The translations under genes were made by a program, and so were the position numbers. 64,000 nucleotides of DNA from contig NZ_BFAV01000172.1 in assembly GCF_002933875.1 (NCBI RefSeq), positions 1 through 64,000 on the forward strand, in the 5' to 3' direction. Below the pieces are notes generated by a model that had not been told where the DNA came from, did no database searches, and saw only the letters and a program-made list of their open reading frames with translations. This DNA is from Desulfocucumis palustris (GTDB lineage: Bacteria > Bacillota > Desulfotomaculia > Desulfotomaculales > Desulfocucumaceae). Of the stretch, positions 53,525 to 63,034 are shown piece after piece; positions within the stretch are counted from its first letter, which is position 1, and each line of letters opens with the position of its first letter.

Positions 53525-54391
53525 TTAGATGGCCTTGGAAGGTTTCCCTGTTCTCTGCCATTTGCTCAGCTCGTATATAAATCTGCCCTGGGTATAATCC
53601 CCCCGCACCCGGATTCTTCTCAGGGTATAAATGCCGTCACTTTCCCTGGCCAGACCCTGTTTTGTGGTAACCGCCGCCAGGTAGCCGCTTTCCCTCACCA
53701 TATCCACCACCCTTTGATTATAATTTCCATAAGGATAGCAGAACACATCCACTTTTTTACCCAGACCCTTTTCCAGTTTTATTTTGCTCCGGGCTATTTC
53801 CTTCCGGGCCCTGTCCGGGTCCACCTCCGCCAGGTGAGGGTGGCTTAAGGTGTGGGAACCTATGGTTATTCCCCCGGAGGACATTTCCCTCAATTCCTTC
53901 CATCCGGCCATGTGATTCAGGGGCTGGCGCCCCGCCCTGTAGTCAAAATCATTGATTCCCCCGATGGTGTCGGCCACCACGAAAACCGTGGCGGTCATTC
54001 CATACTTTTTCAGTATGGGAAAGGCATAGGTGTAATTATCCAGGTAGCCGTCGTCAAAGGTTATAACCACCGGTTTTTTCGGAAGAGGCCTGCCCCGTTT
54101 AAAGTACTCCGCCAAATCCACAAGGGAAATGGAGTGGAAGCCTTTTTTCTTCAGAAACCGGAGCTGCCTGTCGAAAGACCTGGGTGTAACCCTGAGGCCA
54201 TATCCGCCCACAAAGGGGTCGGGGTTGACCTTGTGATACATTAATACGGGAACTTCCCGGGAAATGTCGCCGGTATAAGCGTAATCGGCCAGGGACTCCG
54301 CCAGATCGTCCCTGGCGCAGCCCACGGCGTAAAAAAATACATATACGGACAGGGCTGTAATTACCAGCAAAGCAATTATCTTTTTAGCCAT
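53525..54391 (-). CDS. Polysaccharide deacetylase (NodB domain), lipoprotein-like or anchored
   Basis: 288 residues. The N terminus is hydrophobic with a cysteine at residue 24 (FFYAVGCARDD), so it is exported and anchored, perhaps as a lipoprotein. The NodB domain has the metal motifs TFDDGYLDN (Asp, first motif) and SHTLSHPHL (His, second motif), and FCYPYGNYN for the third. It removes N-acetyl groups from wall or envelope polysaccharide. The presence between yvcK and whiA is an insertion into an otherwise conserved gene trio. GTG/ATG choice is not an issue; ATG at 54391. Confidence 0.85.
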   Translation of the reverse strand: MAKKIIALLVITALSVYVFFYAVGCARDDLAESLADYAYTGDISREVPVLMYHKVNPDPFVGGYGLRVTPRSFDRQLRFLKKKGFHSISLVDLAEYFKRGRPLPKKPVVITFDDGYLDNYTYAFPILKKYGMTATVFVVADTIGGINDFDYRAGRQPLNHMAGWKELREMSSGGITIGSHTLSHPHLAEVDPDRARKEIARSKIKLEKGLGKKVDVFCYPYGNYNQRVVDMVRESGYLAAVTTKQGLARESDGIYTLRRIRVRGDYTQGRFIYELSKWQRTGKPSKAI

Positions 54392-54434
54392 TTGATTAAA
54401 TTACTCCGCGCTTATTAACATTTTTTACAGGCTT

Positions 54435-55757
54435 TCAGTCTGCCTGGCCGTTGCCCATGCCATGCAACAGACTCATTCTTTCCAGGGGCTTTTTATTGGC
54501 CAGGGTAAGATTAATAATGGTTTCCGCAAGCTTTTTCGGATTGTGCCTTGCCATGTCCCCGCCGGCCAGGAATTCTCCGGTAACGGCCTTTGCTCCCAGT
54601 TTTTCTATTTCCCTGGGGTCCACCCGGACTTTTACGGCCCCTTCCTTGCTGTAGCGGTTTTTCAGGAAAGCCGGTATTTCCTCCGTGTTCACCGCCATAT
54701 AGTCCACAACCTCCCCGGAGTGAGCCACTATCGCCCCCAGGTGTTCACTGGCGGTATAACCGTCTGTTTCTCCGGGTTGGGTCATTATATTGCACACATA
54801 TATTTTTATAGCCCGGGTACGGGCCAGGGCATCGGCCATACCCCGCACCATCAGGTTGGGAATTATGCTGGTATACAGGCTGCCGGGGCCGAGTATGACG
54901 GCATCCGCCTCGTGAATGGCCTTCAGTGCCTCCGGAAGAGGGTAACAGTCCGCGGGGTCCAGAAAAACCCTCTCTATCCGCCTGCCGTACCCGGGAATGC
55001 TGGACTCCCCCCAAACTACGGCCCCATCGGAAAATTCCGCGCCCAGCCTCACATCCTCCAGGGTGGCCGGCAGCACCCGCCCCCGAATGGCCAATACCCT
55101 GCTCATACCCTGCACCCCTTGATGAAAGCCGCCGGCCACTTCATTCAAAGCGGCCAGCAATAGGTTCCCCAGATTGTGGCCCTTTAGTTCACCCGTGGTA
55201 AACCGGTATTGCAACAGGGCTTCCATAAGGGATTCTTTATCGGCCAGGGCAACCATGCAGTTGCGGATATCCCCGGGGGGCAGGATACCCAGATCACCCC
55301 TCAGCCGGCCGGAGCTTCCTCCGTCGTCCGCCACGGAAACTATGGCGGTAATGTTGCTGGTATAATCTTTAATACCCCTCAACAGCACGGACAGGCCGGA
55401 GCCGCCGCCGATTACCACAATTCTGGGCCCCCGGCGCAGATATCGCCTGCTGTAAATAATATCCACCAGCCGCTGCTCCCCCGCCGGAGCCAGCACGGCG
55501 ATAATGGAACGAAAAGTTCTTTGCAGCCCCAGCAGTACGGCCGCCAGTCCGGTAAGGGGAAATACCAGCACCCAGGGCCAGCCGGCCAGGGGTCCAAGTA
55601 TCTCCCGGGCGCCGGCCATTATTTCGGTTCTGGTGACAGGCATCAGCAAGCCTGCCAGCAGCACGGTGCCCCCCAGGGTCAGCGCGGTGCCGGCCAGCAC
55701 CAGAAACAGCCAGCGTTTCACATGAAGGCCGGGATATAGCCACTTAAACAAATTCAT
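54435..55757 (-). CDS. yvcK: YvcK/gluconeogenesis factor family protein
   Basis: 440 residues. Two to three N-terminal membrane segments (about 15-38 and 60-78) precede a CofD-like domain starting VVIGGGSGLSVLLRGIKDYTSN and continuing VSVADDGGSSGRLR. YvcK proteins bind UDP-sugars and control wall precursor synthesis and growth on gluconeogenic sources. The N-terminal membrane region is found in a subset of anaerobic Firmicutes. It overlaps rapZ by one base, so the two are coupled. Confidence 0.92.
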   Translation of the reverse strand: MNLFKWLYPGLHVKRWLFLVLAGTALTLGGTVLLAGLLMPVTRTEIMAGAREILGPLAGWPWVLVFPLTGLAAVLLGLQRTFRSIIAVLAPAGEQRLVDIIYSRRYLRRGPRIVVIGGGSGLSVLLRGIKDYTSNITAIVSVADDGGSSGRLRGDLGILPPGDIRNCMVALADKESLMEALLQYRFTTGELKGHNLGNLLLAALNEVAGGFHQGVQGMSRVLAIRGRVLPATLEDVRLGAEFSDGAVVWGESSIPGYGRRIERVFLDPADCYPLPEALKAIHEADAVILGPGSLYTSIIPNLMVRGMADALARTRAIKIYVCNIMTQPGETDGYTASEHLGAIVAHSGEVVDYMAVNTEEIPAFLKNRYSKEGAVKVRVDPREIEKLGAKAVTGEFLAGGDMARHNPKKLAETIINLTLANKKPLERMSLLHGMGNGQAD

Positions 55758-56638
55758 TACTTACCGGTCCCCGCGTCCCGGTCCAGGTCCCTGTGCCGTA
55801 CTTTAACTCTATAGCTTTTATTCTTGAGATATTCAGTAAGTTTGTTGGCCAGGGTAACCGAGCGGTGTTTTCCTCCTGTACAGCCGACGGCTATCATCAA
55901 TGTGGTTTTTCCCTCCTTGACATACTGGGGGAGCAAAAACTCAATCAGTTCGAATAATTTATCCATAAAACCGGTGGCTCCGGGGGTGCTTAAAACAAAA
56001 TTCTGGACGTCCGGATGGTTCCCGGTGAGCGGCCGCAGCACCGGATCATAATGGGGGTTGGGCAGAAACCTGACATCGAAAACCAGGTCGCTGTCCATGG
56101 GTATACCGTATTTGTATCCAAAGGACACCACCGTGACCCGAAGCCGGGAAGTATCGGCGCTGTCTCCGTACAAATTGTTCATTTCCTCTTTTAGCTGGGC
56201 GGGGCTCATGGTGGAGGTGTCAATTATTTTGTGGGCCAAACCCCGCAGCTCTTCGAGTTTTTTCCTCTCTTTCAACACCCACTGCAACACCTCGCCGTCG
56301 GGACTTAAAGGGTGGCTCCGCCGGGATTCTTTAAAGCGCCTGATCAGGGTTTCATCCGAAGCCTCCAAAAACAATATATGATACCTGACATCCGATTGAT
56401 CCAATTCAGCCAAAACTTCGGACAGGGAGTCGAAAAATTCTCCGCCCCTGACATCCACCACCAGGGCGATTTTTTTAATTTCAGCCTTGGACTGCACGCA
56501 AAGTTCGGCAAATTTGGGTATCAGCGCGGGCGGGATGTTGTCCACGCAAAAATAGCCCATATCCTCAAGACAGCGCACGGCCTGGGTCTTTCCGGCTCCG
56601 GAAAGGCCTGATACAATAATTAAGCTCTGCATGGACAA
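55757..56638 (-). CDS. rapZ: RapZ (YvcJ) nucleotide-binding protein
   Basis: 293 residues. The P-loop reads [18 protein letters not shown] (about residues 9-26), and the C-terminal half contains [29 protein letters not shown] and [19 protein letters not shown], both diagnostic. In enterobacteria RapZ controls glucosamine-6-phosphate synthase through small RNAs; in Firmicutes YvcJ is a nucleotidase linked to competence. Overlaps yvcK by one base. Confidence 0.95.
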   Translation of the reverse strand: MSMQSLIIVSGLSGAGKTQAVRCLEDMGYFCVDNIPPALIPKFAELCVQSKAEIKKIALVVDVRGGEFFDSLSEVLAELDQSDVRYHILFLEASDETLIRRFKESRRSHPLSPDGEVLQWVLKERKKLEELRGLAHKIIDTSTMSPAQLKEEMNNLYGDSADTSRLRVTVVSFGYKYGIPMDSDLVFDVRFLPNPHYDPVLRPLTGNHPDVQNFVLSTPGATGFMDKLFELIEFLLPQYVKEGKTTLMIAVGCTGGKHRSVTLANKLTEYLKNKSYRVKVRHRDLDRDAGTGK

Positions 56639-56685
56639 TATATCCCCCTCCCATATTGAATTCTATACTGTCATTGCTAAAAAAT

Positions 56686-57447
56686 CTATACCCGGCGAAA
56701 TTTCCCTGCCGGGAAATCACTCCGGGTATTAAACACCTGCTCCATTGGAAAATTAAGGCGCTCCAGCAGGGCTTCCCCTTCTCCCAGCCGGCCCACCCCG
56801 GACGGGGTGTGAGCGTCACTGTTAACGGAAATGGGAGTCCCGTGGCGCAGGGCCGCGGTTACAATTTCTTCCTTGTCGTATTTGTGGCCGGTATTAATTT
56901 CCATGGCCGTGCCGTACCGGGCGCAAACCCTGGCCAGCTCGTCCAAATCCACCGCCAGCATAAGATTGGGGTGGCTCACTATGTCCACCGGGTTTTTGCG
57001 GACAGCCTCAGCCTGCGCCTTGGTGTTGCCGCTTCGCAGCCGCTCCCTGGCAAATCTGCTCACCCTGGCAAACTGGTTGGGCAATAGCCAGGTCAGCGCT
57101 TCGGACCCGCGATCCGGCAGTACGAAGGGATGGAGTCCGGCCACCAGCAGGTCCAGCCTCCCGGCCAGCTCCGGGGGTATGTCCAGTTTTCCGTCGGTAC
57201 CGGTGACATTGGCCTCCGCCCCGATTAAAACCCTTATCTGAAATTCCTCTTCAAGCTTTCCGGCTTCAGCGGCGGATTCCCGGTACACCGAAAGATTTTC
57301 AACCCCGATGCCGATGCCCCGGGGGCCGTGATCCGTTATACCCACCGCCTTCAGTCCCGATTTTGCCGCCGCCTGGACATTTTCCCGGATGGTTCCCCTG
57401 CCGTCGCTTTTCACCGTGTGGGTATGGAAATCCGCCCATAGTCGCAT
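56686..57447 (-). CDS. PHP-domain phosphoesterase
   Basis: 253 residues of the YcdX/PHP type. Metal ligands are present in order: ADFHTHTVKSDGRGT at the start, GITDHGP, an IGAEANVTG glutamate, GLHPFV, SHPNLMLAV and NSDAHTPSGVG. These enzymes hydrolyse phosphate esters with three metal ions. The substrate is unknown; its location between pgi and rapZ gives no strong clue. Length is typical for the family. Confidence 0.85.
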   Translation of the reverse strand: MRLWADFHTHTVKSDGRGTIRENVQAAAKSGLKAVGITDHGPRGIGIGVENLSVYRESAAEAGKLEEEFQIRVLIGAEANVTGTDGKLDIPPELAGRLDLLVAGLHPFVLPDRGSEALTWLLPNQFARVSRFARERLRSGNTKAQAEAVRKNPVDIVSHPNLMLAVDLDELARVCARYGTAMEINTGHKYDKEEIVTAALRHGTPISVNSDAHTPSGVGRLGEGEALLERLNFPMEQVFNTRSDFPAGKFRRV

Positions 57448-57478
57448 TTTGCCTTAACGTCATCTCCCGCTTCAATGG

Positions 57479-58873
57479 TTATATTTCAAACACTATCCGC
57501 TCATTATTATATTTCTCCACCTGCTTTTCGTATTCAGCCCGCCTGCCGGCGTAATCCTCCCTGCCCATCAGGGCGTAGGTTATGTTTTTGCCTTCCTCCA
57601 CCCCCGGCTGATTATAGGGGTTTATATCCCAGAGCCCGGCTGTGAACACCACCAGGGCCTCGTAAAAATAAAACAGCGCTCCCAGGGATTCCGGGGATAT
57701 ATCCTTAACGGTTATCCGGTAGCAGGGTGTTCCAGTCCCCACCAGACTCATCTCCGTTGACAGCTGCTCTATGGCCAACTGCTCCGCCATGGTATGTCCG
57801 GCAAAATAGGAATACTCCTTCTCCTTTGAAAACTCCCCGGTCAGGGGAATGTCCCCGGAGAAGGCTTCAACCCTGGCAAAACCTATTACTTTGTCCGCCG
57901 GCCCCTCTTTGAAAAGCTGCAGAATTGAATGCTGGTCCGTGGCTCCCAGGCTGGTTAAAGGAGTGGTCCCCGCGTTAACCGCCTCTCCCTTGCCGGACAG
58001 CCTTTTGCCCAGGCTTTCCGCCCAGAGCTGCACAAACCAGAGCCCGAATTCAAAAAGAAAGCTGCTGTAATTAAAAAGCACATGGATGGACTTTCCCTTT
58101 AGCGCCAGTTCGTACAGGCATGTTCCCAGGGCGAACAGGCTGTTATTCTCCGGCGGGTTGTCAATTATCGACCCGTGCACCGCCCGGGCCCCCGCCATAA
58201 GCCTGGCGCTGTCCACCCCGGCAATTTCCGAGGGCAAAAAGCCCACCGAGGAAAGAACCGAGTACCTGCCGGGCAGATCCCCGGGTATGTGCAGCAGGTG
58301 GCACCCCAGGTCCCGGGCGATATGGTTGATGCCGTTGTCCGCTTTATCACAGATTATCACTATATCCTTTACATCCCCGCCGGCCTCCCGGTATTTTTTA
58401 TAAAAATATATAAACTGCGCCGCGGTTTCCGGGGTGGAGCCGGATTTGCTGGTATAAATCAGGGCTGTCTTTTTAATATCGATGATATTCTCCAGTTTGG
58501 CCACCAGCAGGGGGTCAAGATTGTCCAGTATAAACAGCCGGGGCTCATCCCGCCGCTCCATGTTATAAAAGGGCCCTTTGAGGAACTGCAGCACCGCCCT
58601 GGCGCCCAGGGCGGACCCGCCGATGCCCAGAACCAGAACGTTTTGGTATTTGGTTTTTATTTTTTGGGCCAGCTCTTTAATGCCGGGTATGGAGGCCTCC
58701 TCAGCCAGGGAAAGGGCCAGGGGGGATTTTCCCTCTTTTAATGAAGTTTGAAACTGCTCAAACACCCCGGCATACTTTCGGGGGTATCCCTTAAATTCAT
58801 TTGCCGGAATAAATCCCCCGGCGCCGTCGCCACCCAGCAGGTGTCCGATATCAACACTCATTATCCCGTTCAA
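57479..58873 (-). CDS. pgi: Glucose-6-phosphate isomerase
   Basis: About 464 residues. It interconverts glucose 6-phosphate and fructose 6-phosphate. The phosphate-binding SKSGSTPETAAQF and active-site GIGGSALGARAVLQF are clear, with a conserved GFLPSEIAG region. It matches the shorter bacterial Pgi form. A TTG at 58873 is preferred because AAGGAG lies 8 bases upstream; ATG at 58861 has poor spacing. It is next to a debranching enzyme and a glucokinase, forming a glucan-to-glycolysis set. Confidence 0.93.
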   Translation of the reverse strand: MNGIMSVDIGHLLGGDGAGGFIPANEFKGYPRKYAGVFEQFQTSLKEGKSPLALSLAEEASIPGIKELAQKIKTKYQNVLVLGIGGSALGARAVLQFLKGPFYNMERRDEPRLFILDNLDPLLVAKLENIIDIKKTALIYTSKSGSTPETAAQFIYFYKKYREAGGDVKDIVIICDKADNGINHIARDLGCHLLHIPGDLPGRYSVLSSVGFLPSEIAGVDSARLMAGARAVHGSIIDNPPENNSLFALGTCLYELALKGKSIHVLFNYSSFLFEFGLWFVQLWAESLGKRLSGKGEAVNAGTTPLTSLGATDQHSILQLFKEGPADKVIGFARVEAFSGDIPLTGEFSKEKEYSYFAGHTMAEQLAIEQLSTEMSLVGTGTPCYRITVKDISPESLGALFYFYEALVVFTAGLWDINPYNQPGVEEGKNITYALMGREDYAGRRAEYEKQVEKYNNERIVFEI

Positions 58874-59004
58874 AATAATCACTCCTTGTATGCTATGACC
58901 AACAGGCTAATTTCCAGCCGGTCATATTTATTTTTAAAGTTGCTATTGGGTTTTGGGATATACCCCGGGACAAGCACTGTACAACCGATAGCGGGGCGGT
59001 TCAT

Positions 59005-61065
59005 TCACTCCTCGCTTACTACCGGTTCGGACGGGGTTGTAAAATCCCTTTCTTCCCGGCGTTTTCCCCCGGAAATGTCCCCGGACAATTCCAGCACGTC
59101 CTCCACGTAGGCCCGCAGCACCTCGGCCACACCCCAGGCCTGGGCAATACAGCCCCTGGGTATCACCGGCTCGTTTCCGTCGAATATTTCGGAGATAAAG
59201 CCCACCCCGTGATCCCGGAGATGATCCCGGAAGGGCCTGATGAACAATTCCGCCTGCCGGCGGTCTTTTTCCCGGTACCCGTGAGCCTTGCGGTAGGCGG
59301 TAATAAAAGGGCCTATCAGCCAGCTCCAGGTGGTGCCCTGGTGATAAGAGCCGTCCCTTTTCACCCGGTCGCCCTGATAAACCCCACGATACCCGGGATG
59401 ATAAATGGAAAGGCTGCGCAGCCCGTAAGTAGCGTAAAGCTCTTTCCACACCCGGCTTAAAACCTTCCTGGCCCGGTCCGGGGAAACCGGCGAAAAGGGC
59501 AGGGCCATGGCCAGCACCTGGTTTGGACGAAAATGGTCGTCGGGTCCCTCCCGGCCAACCACATCGTAGTAATAGCCGCCCTGCTCATACCAGAACTCCC
59601 TTTCAAAACTGTCCCTGACCTTTTCCGCCAGCCCTTTAAGCCGGAATTCCTCGCCCGCCAGCTTGTAAAGCCTTTCCATTACCATCAGGGCATTGTACCA
59701 CAGGGCCGATATTTCCACCGGTTTGCCGTGCCTGGGGGTGACCACCCAGTGGTCCACCTTGGCATCCATCCAGGTCAACTGGTTCTCCGGCCCGCCGGCC
59801 CGGATAAGTCCGTCATCGTCCATTTTTATGTTGAACAGGGTGCCTTCCATGTGCCGCCGTATGATTTCCTTTAATACCGGATAGATATTTTCTATTATAA
59901 AACTTTCGTCCCCGGTGTATTGCAGGTATTTATAAACGGCATGGAAATACCAGAGGGAAGCGTCCACCGTGTTATATAACGGTTCATGGCCCGCACTGTC
60001 CGGAAACATGTTGGGCAGCAGGCCGTCCTTGCAATTGCGGGCAAAGGTGAGCAGTATCTCCGCGGCGTCGCTGTAACGGCCGGTAACCAGGGTGAGCCCG
60101 GGCAGGGCTATCATGGTGTCCCGGCCCCAGTCGTTAAACCAGGGGTATCCAGCTATTACGCTTTTCTTCCCGGTGGATTTGCGCCAAACCACAAAGGCGT
60201 CCGCGGCCCGGGTCAGGCAGCGGGAAAGCATGTCCGGGCAATTTGCCTTTTGGGTCAGGGCTTGCCGCCTTTCCTCCTCAACCCGGAGCAATTCGCCGCC
60301 GTCAAAATTACTGTAAAATAAGCCGCCGTCCTCAATGCTGGCCAGAACCGTAACCGACCTTTCCTCACCGGGGGTTAAACCAACGGTAAAATGTCCCGGT
60401 ATGTAATGGTCCTCCACCGGGTTTTCCCCCCGCTGGTCCTCCGCCGGATAGAACATTCCGGTAAACCAGCCGTCACCCCGCAGAAAGCCGCCGTCACTGC
60501 ATATAATTTTCAGCGGGGGAACTCCGGGGGTCACCTTGACCTCCACGCCGCCTTGTATTTCATTGGTTTCAAAGGCTATCTGACCCCGGCGGACGGTCCA
60601 GTGAAAATCCCGGCAGTTGACCATCGGCACCAGGCGCAGGGTGGCCGGAGAGGAGCCGTTTTTAACACGGTATAAAATAACGGTGGTATTTTTCCCGTAC
60701 GGCATAAAAATCCGCTTTTCCATAAAAACATCCGCAAAGCTGTAGATAAACCCGGGTACCGGGTCCGCCGTCATTATCTGCTGATGTATAAAACCGAATT
60801 CGGAAACCCCTTGCTCCGTACGGTTGGTGGCCAGGTTGTAGACCTGCCCCCCGGCCTCGAAGCGCTCGTCAAGCTTGGCCAGCAGCAGCGTCCTTTCCAC
60901 CGGCGGATTGAGGGACGCCACCAGCAAACCATGGTATTTGCGGGTGTTGGCGTTGATTATGGTTGAAGAGGCGTAACCTCCCAGACCGTTGGTAACCAGC
61001 CACTCCTTCCGGACAGCCTGCTCGAAATTCGGCCAGTCTCCCTTGCCGTACCTTAACTCGGACAG
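59005..61065 (-). CDS. Glycogen-debranching enzyme (amylo-alpha-1,6-glucosidase), apparent CTG start
   Basis: About 686 residues. The N-terminal GDE domain begins KEWLVTNGLGGYASSTI and NTRKYHGLLVASLNPPVER, and the C-terminal GH133-like (alpha/alpha) domain holds GYPWFNDWGRDTMIALPGL with the catalytic Asp and the later NQVLAMALPFSPV segment. It removes alpha-1,6 branches. The usual start codons give only 640 residues and cut off the conserved NGLGGYAS segment. In frame before that point there is a stop at about 61095 and no ATG, GTG or TTG, but a CTG at 61065 with AGGAGG 8 bases upstream. CTG initiation is therefore likely. Confidence 0.85.
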   Translation of the reverse strand: MSELRYGKGDWPNFEQAVRKEWLVTNGLGGYASSTIINANTRKYHGLLVASLNPPVERTLLLAKLDERFEAGGQVYNLATNRTEQGVSEFGFIHQQIMTADPVPGFIYSFADVFMEKRIFMPYGKNTTVILYRVKNGSSPATLRLVPMVNCRDFHWTVRRGQIAFETNEIQGGVEVKVTPGVPPLKIICSDGGFLRGDGWFTGMFYPAEDQRGENPVEDHYIPGHFTVGLTPGEERSVTVLASIEDGGLFYSNFDGGELLRVEEERRQALTQKANCPDMLSRCLTRAADAFVVWRKSTGKKSVIAGYPWFNDWGRDTMIALPGLTLVTGRYSDAAEILLTFARNCKDGLLPNMFPDSAGHEPLYNTVDASLWYFHAVYKYLQYTGDESFIIENIYPVLKEIIRRHMEGTLFNIKMDDDGLIRAGGPENQLTWMDAKVDHWVVTPRHGKPVEISALWYNALMVMERLYKLAGEEFRLKGLAEKVRDSFEREFWYEQGGYYYDVVGREGPDDHFRPNQVLAMALPFSPVSPDRARKVLSRVWKELYATYGLRSLSIYHPGYRGVYQGDRVKRDGSYHQGTTWSWLIGPFITAYRKAHGYREKDRRQAELFIRPFRDHLRDHGVGFISEIFDGNEPVIPRGCIAQAWGVAEVLRAYVEDVLELSGDISGGKRREERDFTTPSEPVVSEE

Positions 61066-61118
61066 CTTGAAACCCTCCTTAAAACAATATCTTTAAACTT
61101 TACAGCTACTCATAAACA

Positions 61119-62096
61119 TTACTGCGGAAAATCCCCCGGAGGCCGGCCGCCCATGGCCAGAGCCACGGCTCCCAGCAACCCGGAGCGCTTGCCCAGGGCG
61201 GCGGGAACCACTTTAACCCTTTCCAGCGCGCCGGGCATTGCCCGGCTGCGAAGCTCCTCCTCCATAGTTTCCCACAGGGGCTTTCCCGCATTCATGGCCC
61301 CGCCCCCCAGCACCACCAGGCCGGGATTCAACAAATTTACCACATTGGCCAGGCCCATGCCCAGGGCCCTGCCGGCCCCCCAAAGAATTTCCAGGGCCTC
61401 TTCGTCCCCCCTGCCCGCGGCAGCCGCCACGGCTCCGGCGTCTATATCCTCAATCCTGCCCCCGGCCTCGGCCAGTATCGCCCTGCCGGCCCCGGCGCCG
61501 GCCATCTCCCTGGCCCTTGCGGCCATGGCGGTGCCCGAGGCCAGTGCCTCCAGACATCCCCTTTTTCCGCAGCCGCAAAGGGGCCCCATGGGTTCCACCA
61601 CCATATGCCCCACTTCCCCGGCCCCGCCGGAAGCTCCGTGATATATTTTGCCGTCCAGAATGAGCCCCCCGCCGATACCGGTGCTCACGGTGACATATAC
61701 CATGTTCCTTTCACCGGCCCCGGCCCCAAAGGTGTGCTCCCCCAGGGCCGCCAGGTTGGCGTCGTTATCCACCAGCACGGGAACAGCAAACCGCTTTTGC
61801 AATATTTTTTTCAGGTGCACATCCCGCCAGCCCAGATTGGGAGCCTGATAGAGAACTCCCGTTTCCGGATCAACGGGCCCGGGAACCCCCATACCCAAAC
61901 AGCAGATATCCCGTCCGGCCCCGCCCGAATTATAAACCTCCTCCACCGTCCCGGCTATGCGGCGGATTACCGCCTCCATGCCTTCCCCGGGATTGGTGGG
62001 GACCCTGGTTTCGGCCAGCAGCTTGCCCCGGCTGTCCGCCAGGGCCGTATATATTTTGGTACCCCCCAGGTCAACCGCGGCCAGGCACTTATTCAA
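61119..62096 (-). CDS. ROK-family glucokinase
   Basis: About 325 residues. It phosphorylates glucose released by the debranching enzyme. The ATP-binding AVDLGGTKIYTALAD is at the N terminus, the catalytic region contains VLVDNDANLAALGEHTFG, and the ROK zinc motif reads CGCGKRGCLEALASG. TTG at 62096 is preferred (GGAG about 8 bases upstream and no overlap with the HAD gene); an in-frame start at 62162 would overlap the HAD gene by 38 bases. Substrate specificity for glucose is inferred from context. Confidence 0.87.
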   Translation of the reverse strand: MNKCLAAVDLGGTKIYTALADSRGKLLAETRVPTNPGEGMEAVIRRIAGTVEEVYNSGGAGRDICCLGMGVPGPVDPETGVLYQAPNLGWRDVHLKKILQKRFAVPVLVDNDANLAALGEHTFGAGAGERNMVYVTVSTGIGGGLILDGKIYHGASGGAGEVGHMVVEPMGPLCGCGKRGCLEALASGTAMAARAREMAGAGAGRAILAEAGGRIEDIDAGAVAAAAGRGDEEALEILWGAGRALGMGLANVVNLLNPGLVVLGGGAMNAGKPLWETMEEELRSRAMPGALERVKVVPAALGKRSGLLGAVALAMGGRPPGDFPQ

Positions 62097-62124
62097 AGGC
62101 TCCACTCCATCAACAGGGTTTGGG

Positions 62125-62934
62125 TCAACCGGTAATAAACCGCTGGATAACATGAGCCACACCGCCCTCGGTATTGGCCAGGGTTACATAATCCGCCCTG
62201 TCCTTAATTTCATCCCTGGCATTGCCCACCGCGACCCCCAGGCCGGCATAATCCAGCATCTCCAGATCGTTGTAGCTGTCGCCCACGGCTATGATTTCCT
62301 CCCGGGAAATGCCGTAATATTCAGCCACCATTGCCAGGGCATGGCCCTTATTGGCCAGGGGGTGGGAAAACTCCAGAAAATGCGGCTTTGATTTGGTAAT
62401 ATGCAGCTTTTCCCCGAAAAGGGATTTTAATTCCGGGGAAATTCCGTCCAGCTGCTCTTCCTCGGCCACCGCCAGCACCTTGGTGGGATCAAACCGCTCT
62501 TTGAGCAGAAACTCCTCCAGGTCCCCCACTTCTATGGGTTTAACCCCGGCAACGGACACATACAGGCGGCTTTCCGGGGACTCTCCGGCGATCAGCAGAT
62601 CATCGTCCTTATACAGATTGATGTGGTAGCCATAGGGTTTAATCGCCCTGATTATTTTCATGGCCATATCCCCGGGCACCGGGTAATGGGTTAATGTTTC
62701 CCCGCTGTCCGGTTTTTTTACCAGCGCCCCCTGGTAGGATATGGCTGGTGTGTCCAGCCCCAGTTCCGTAATGTAAGGAAGAGTTGCCCGGTACATCCTG
62801 CCGGTGGCCAGCACAACCTTTACCCCGGCCTTTTGGGCCCGGCCTATGGCCTCCCTGTCGGCGTCCCCTATGCGCAGCTGTTTATCCAGCAGAGTATCAT
62901 CCAAATCCATTGCGATCATCTTATAATCCGTCAA
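62125..62934 (-). CDS. Cof-type HAD phosphatase
   Basis: 269 residues of the HAD-IIB (YidA/Cof) type. Motif I is AMDLDDTLLDK (nucleophile Asp11), motif II VVLATGRMY, motif III at KGHALAM and motif IV AVGDSYNDLEML. Such enzymes hydrolyse sugar phosphates or related metabolites. It lies between uvrC and the glucokinase gene; the neighbours suggest a sugar phosphate but do not prove it. About 100 bases separate it from uvrC. Confidence 0.9.
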   Translation of the reverse strand: MTDYKMIAMDLDDTLLDKQLRIGDADREAIGRAQKAGVKVVLATGRMYRATLPYITELGLDTPAISYQGALVKKPDSGETLTHYPVPGDMAMKIIRAIKPYGYHINLYKDDDLLIAGESPESRLYVSVAGVKPIEVGDLEEFLLKERFDPTKVLAVAEEEQLDGISPELKSLFGEKLHITKSKPHFLEFSHPLANKGHALAMVAEYYGISREEIIAVGDSYNDLEMLDYAGLGVAVGNARDEIKDRADYVTLANTEGGVAHVIQRFITG

Positions 62935-63034
62935 AAAATATCACCCCGGTGTCAAAATTTTTGCCGATTAAAAATAAAAACCCCGTGCACTGAGGTCAGT
63001 TCACGAAGCTTTCACAGGCTCTCCCTATATAATA

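Noticed and set aside
53325-53561. 78-codon frame between whiA and the deacetylase gene
   Set aside because: No ribosome-binding site and overlap with the whiA start; sequence resembles nothing known.
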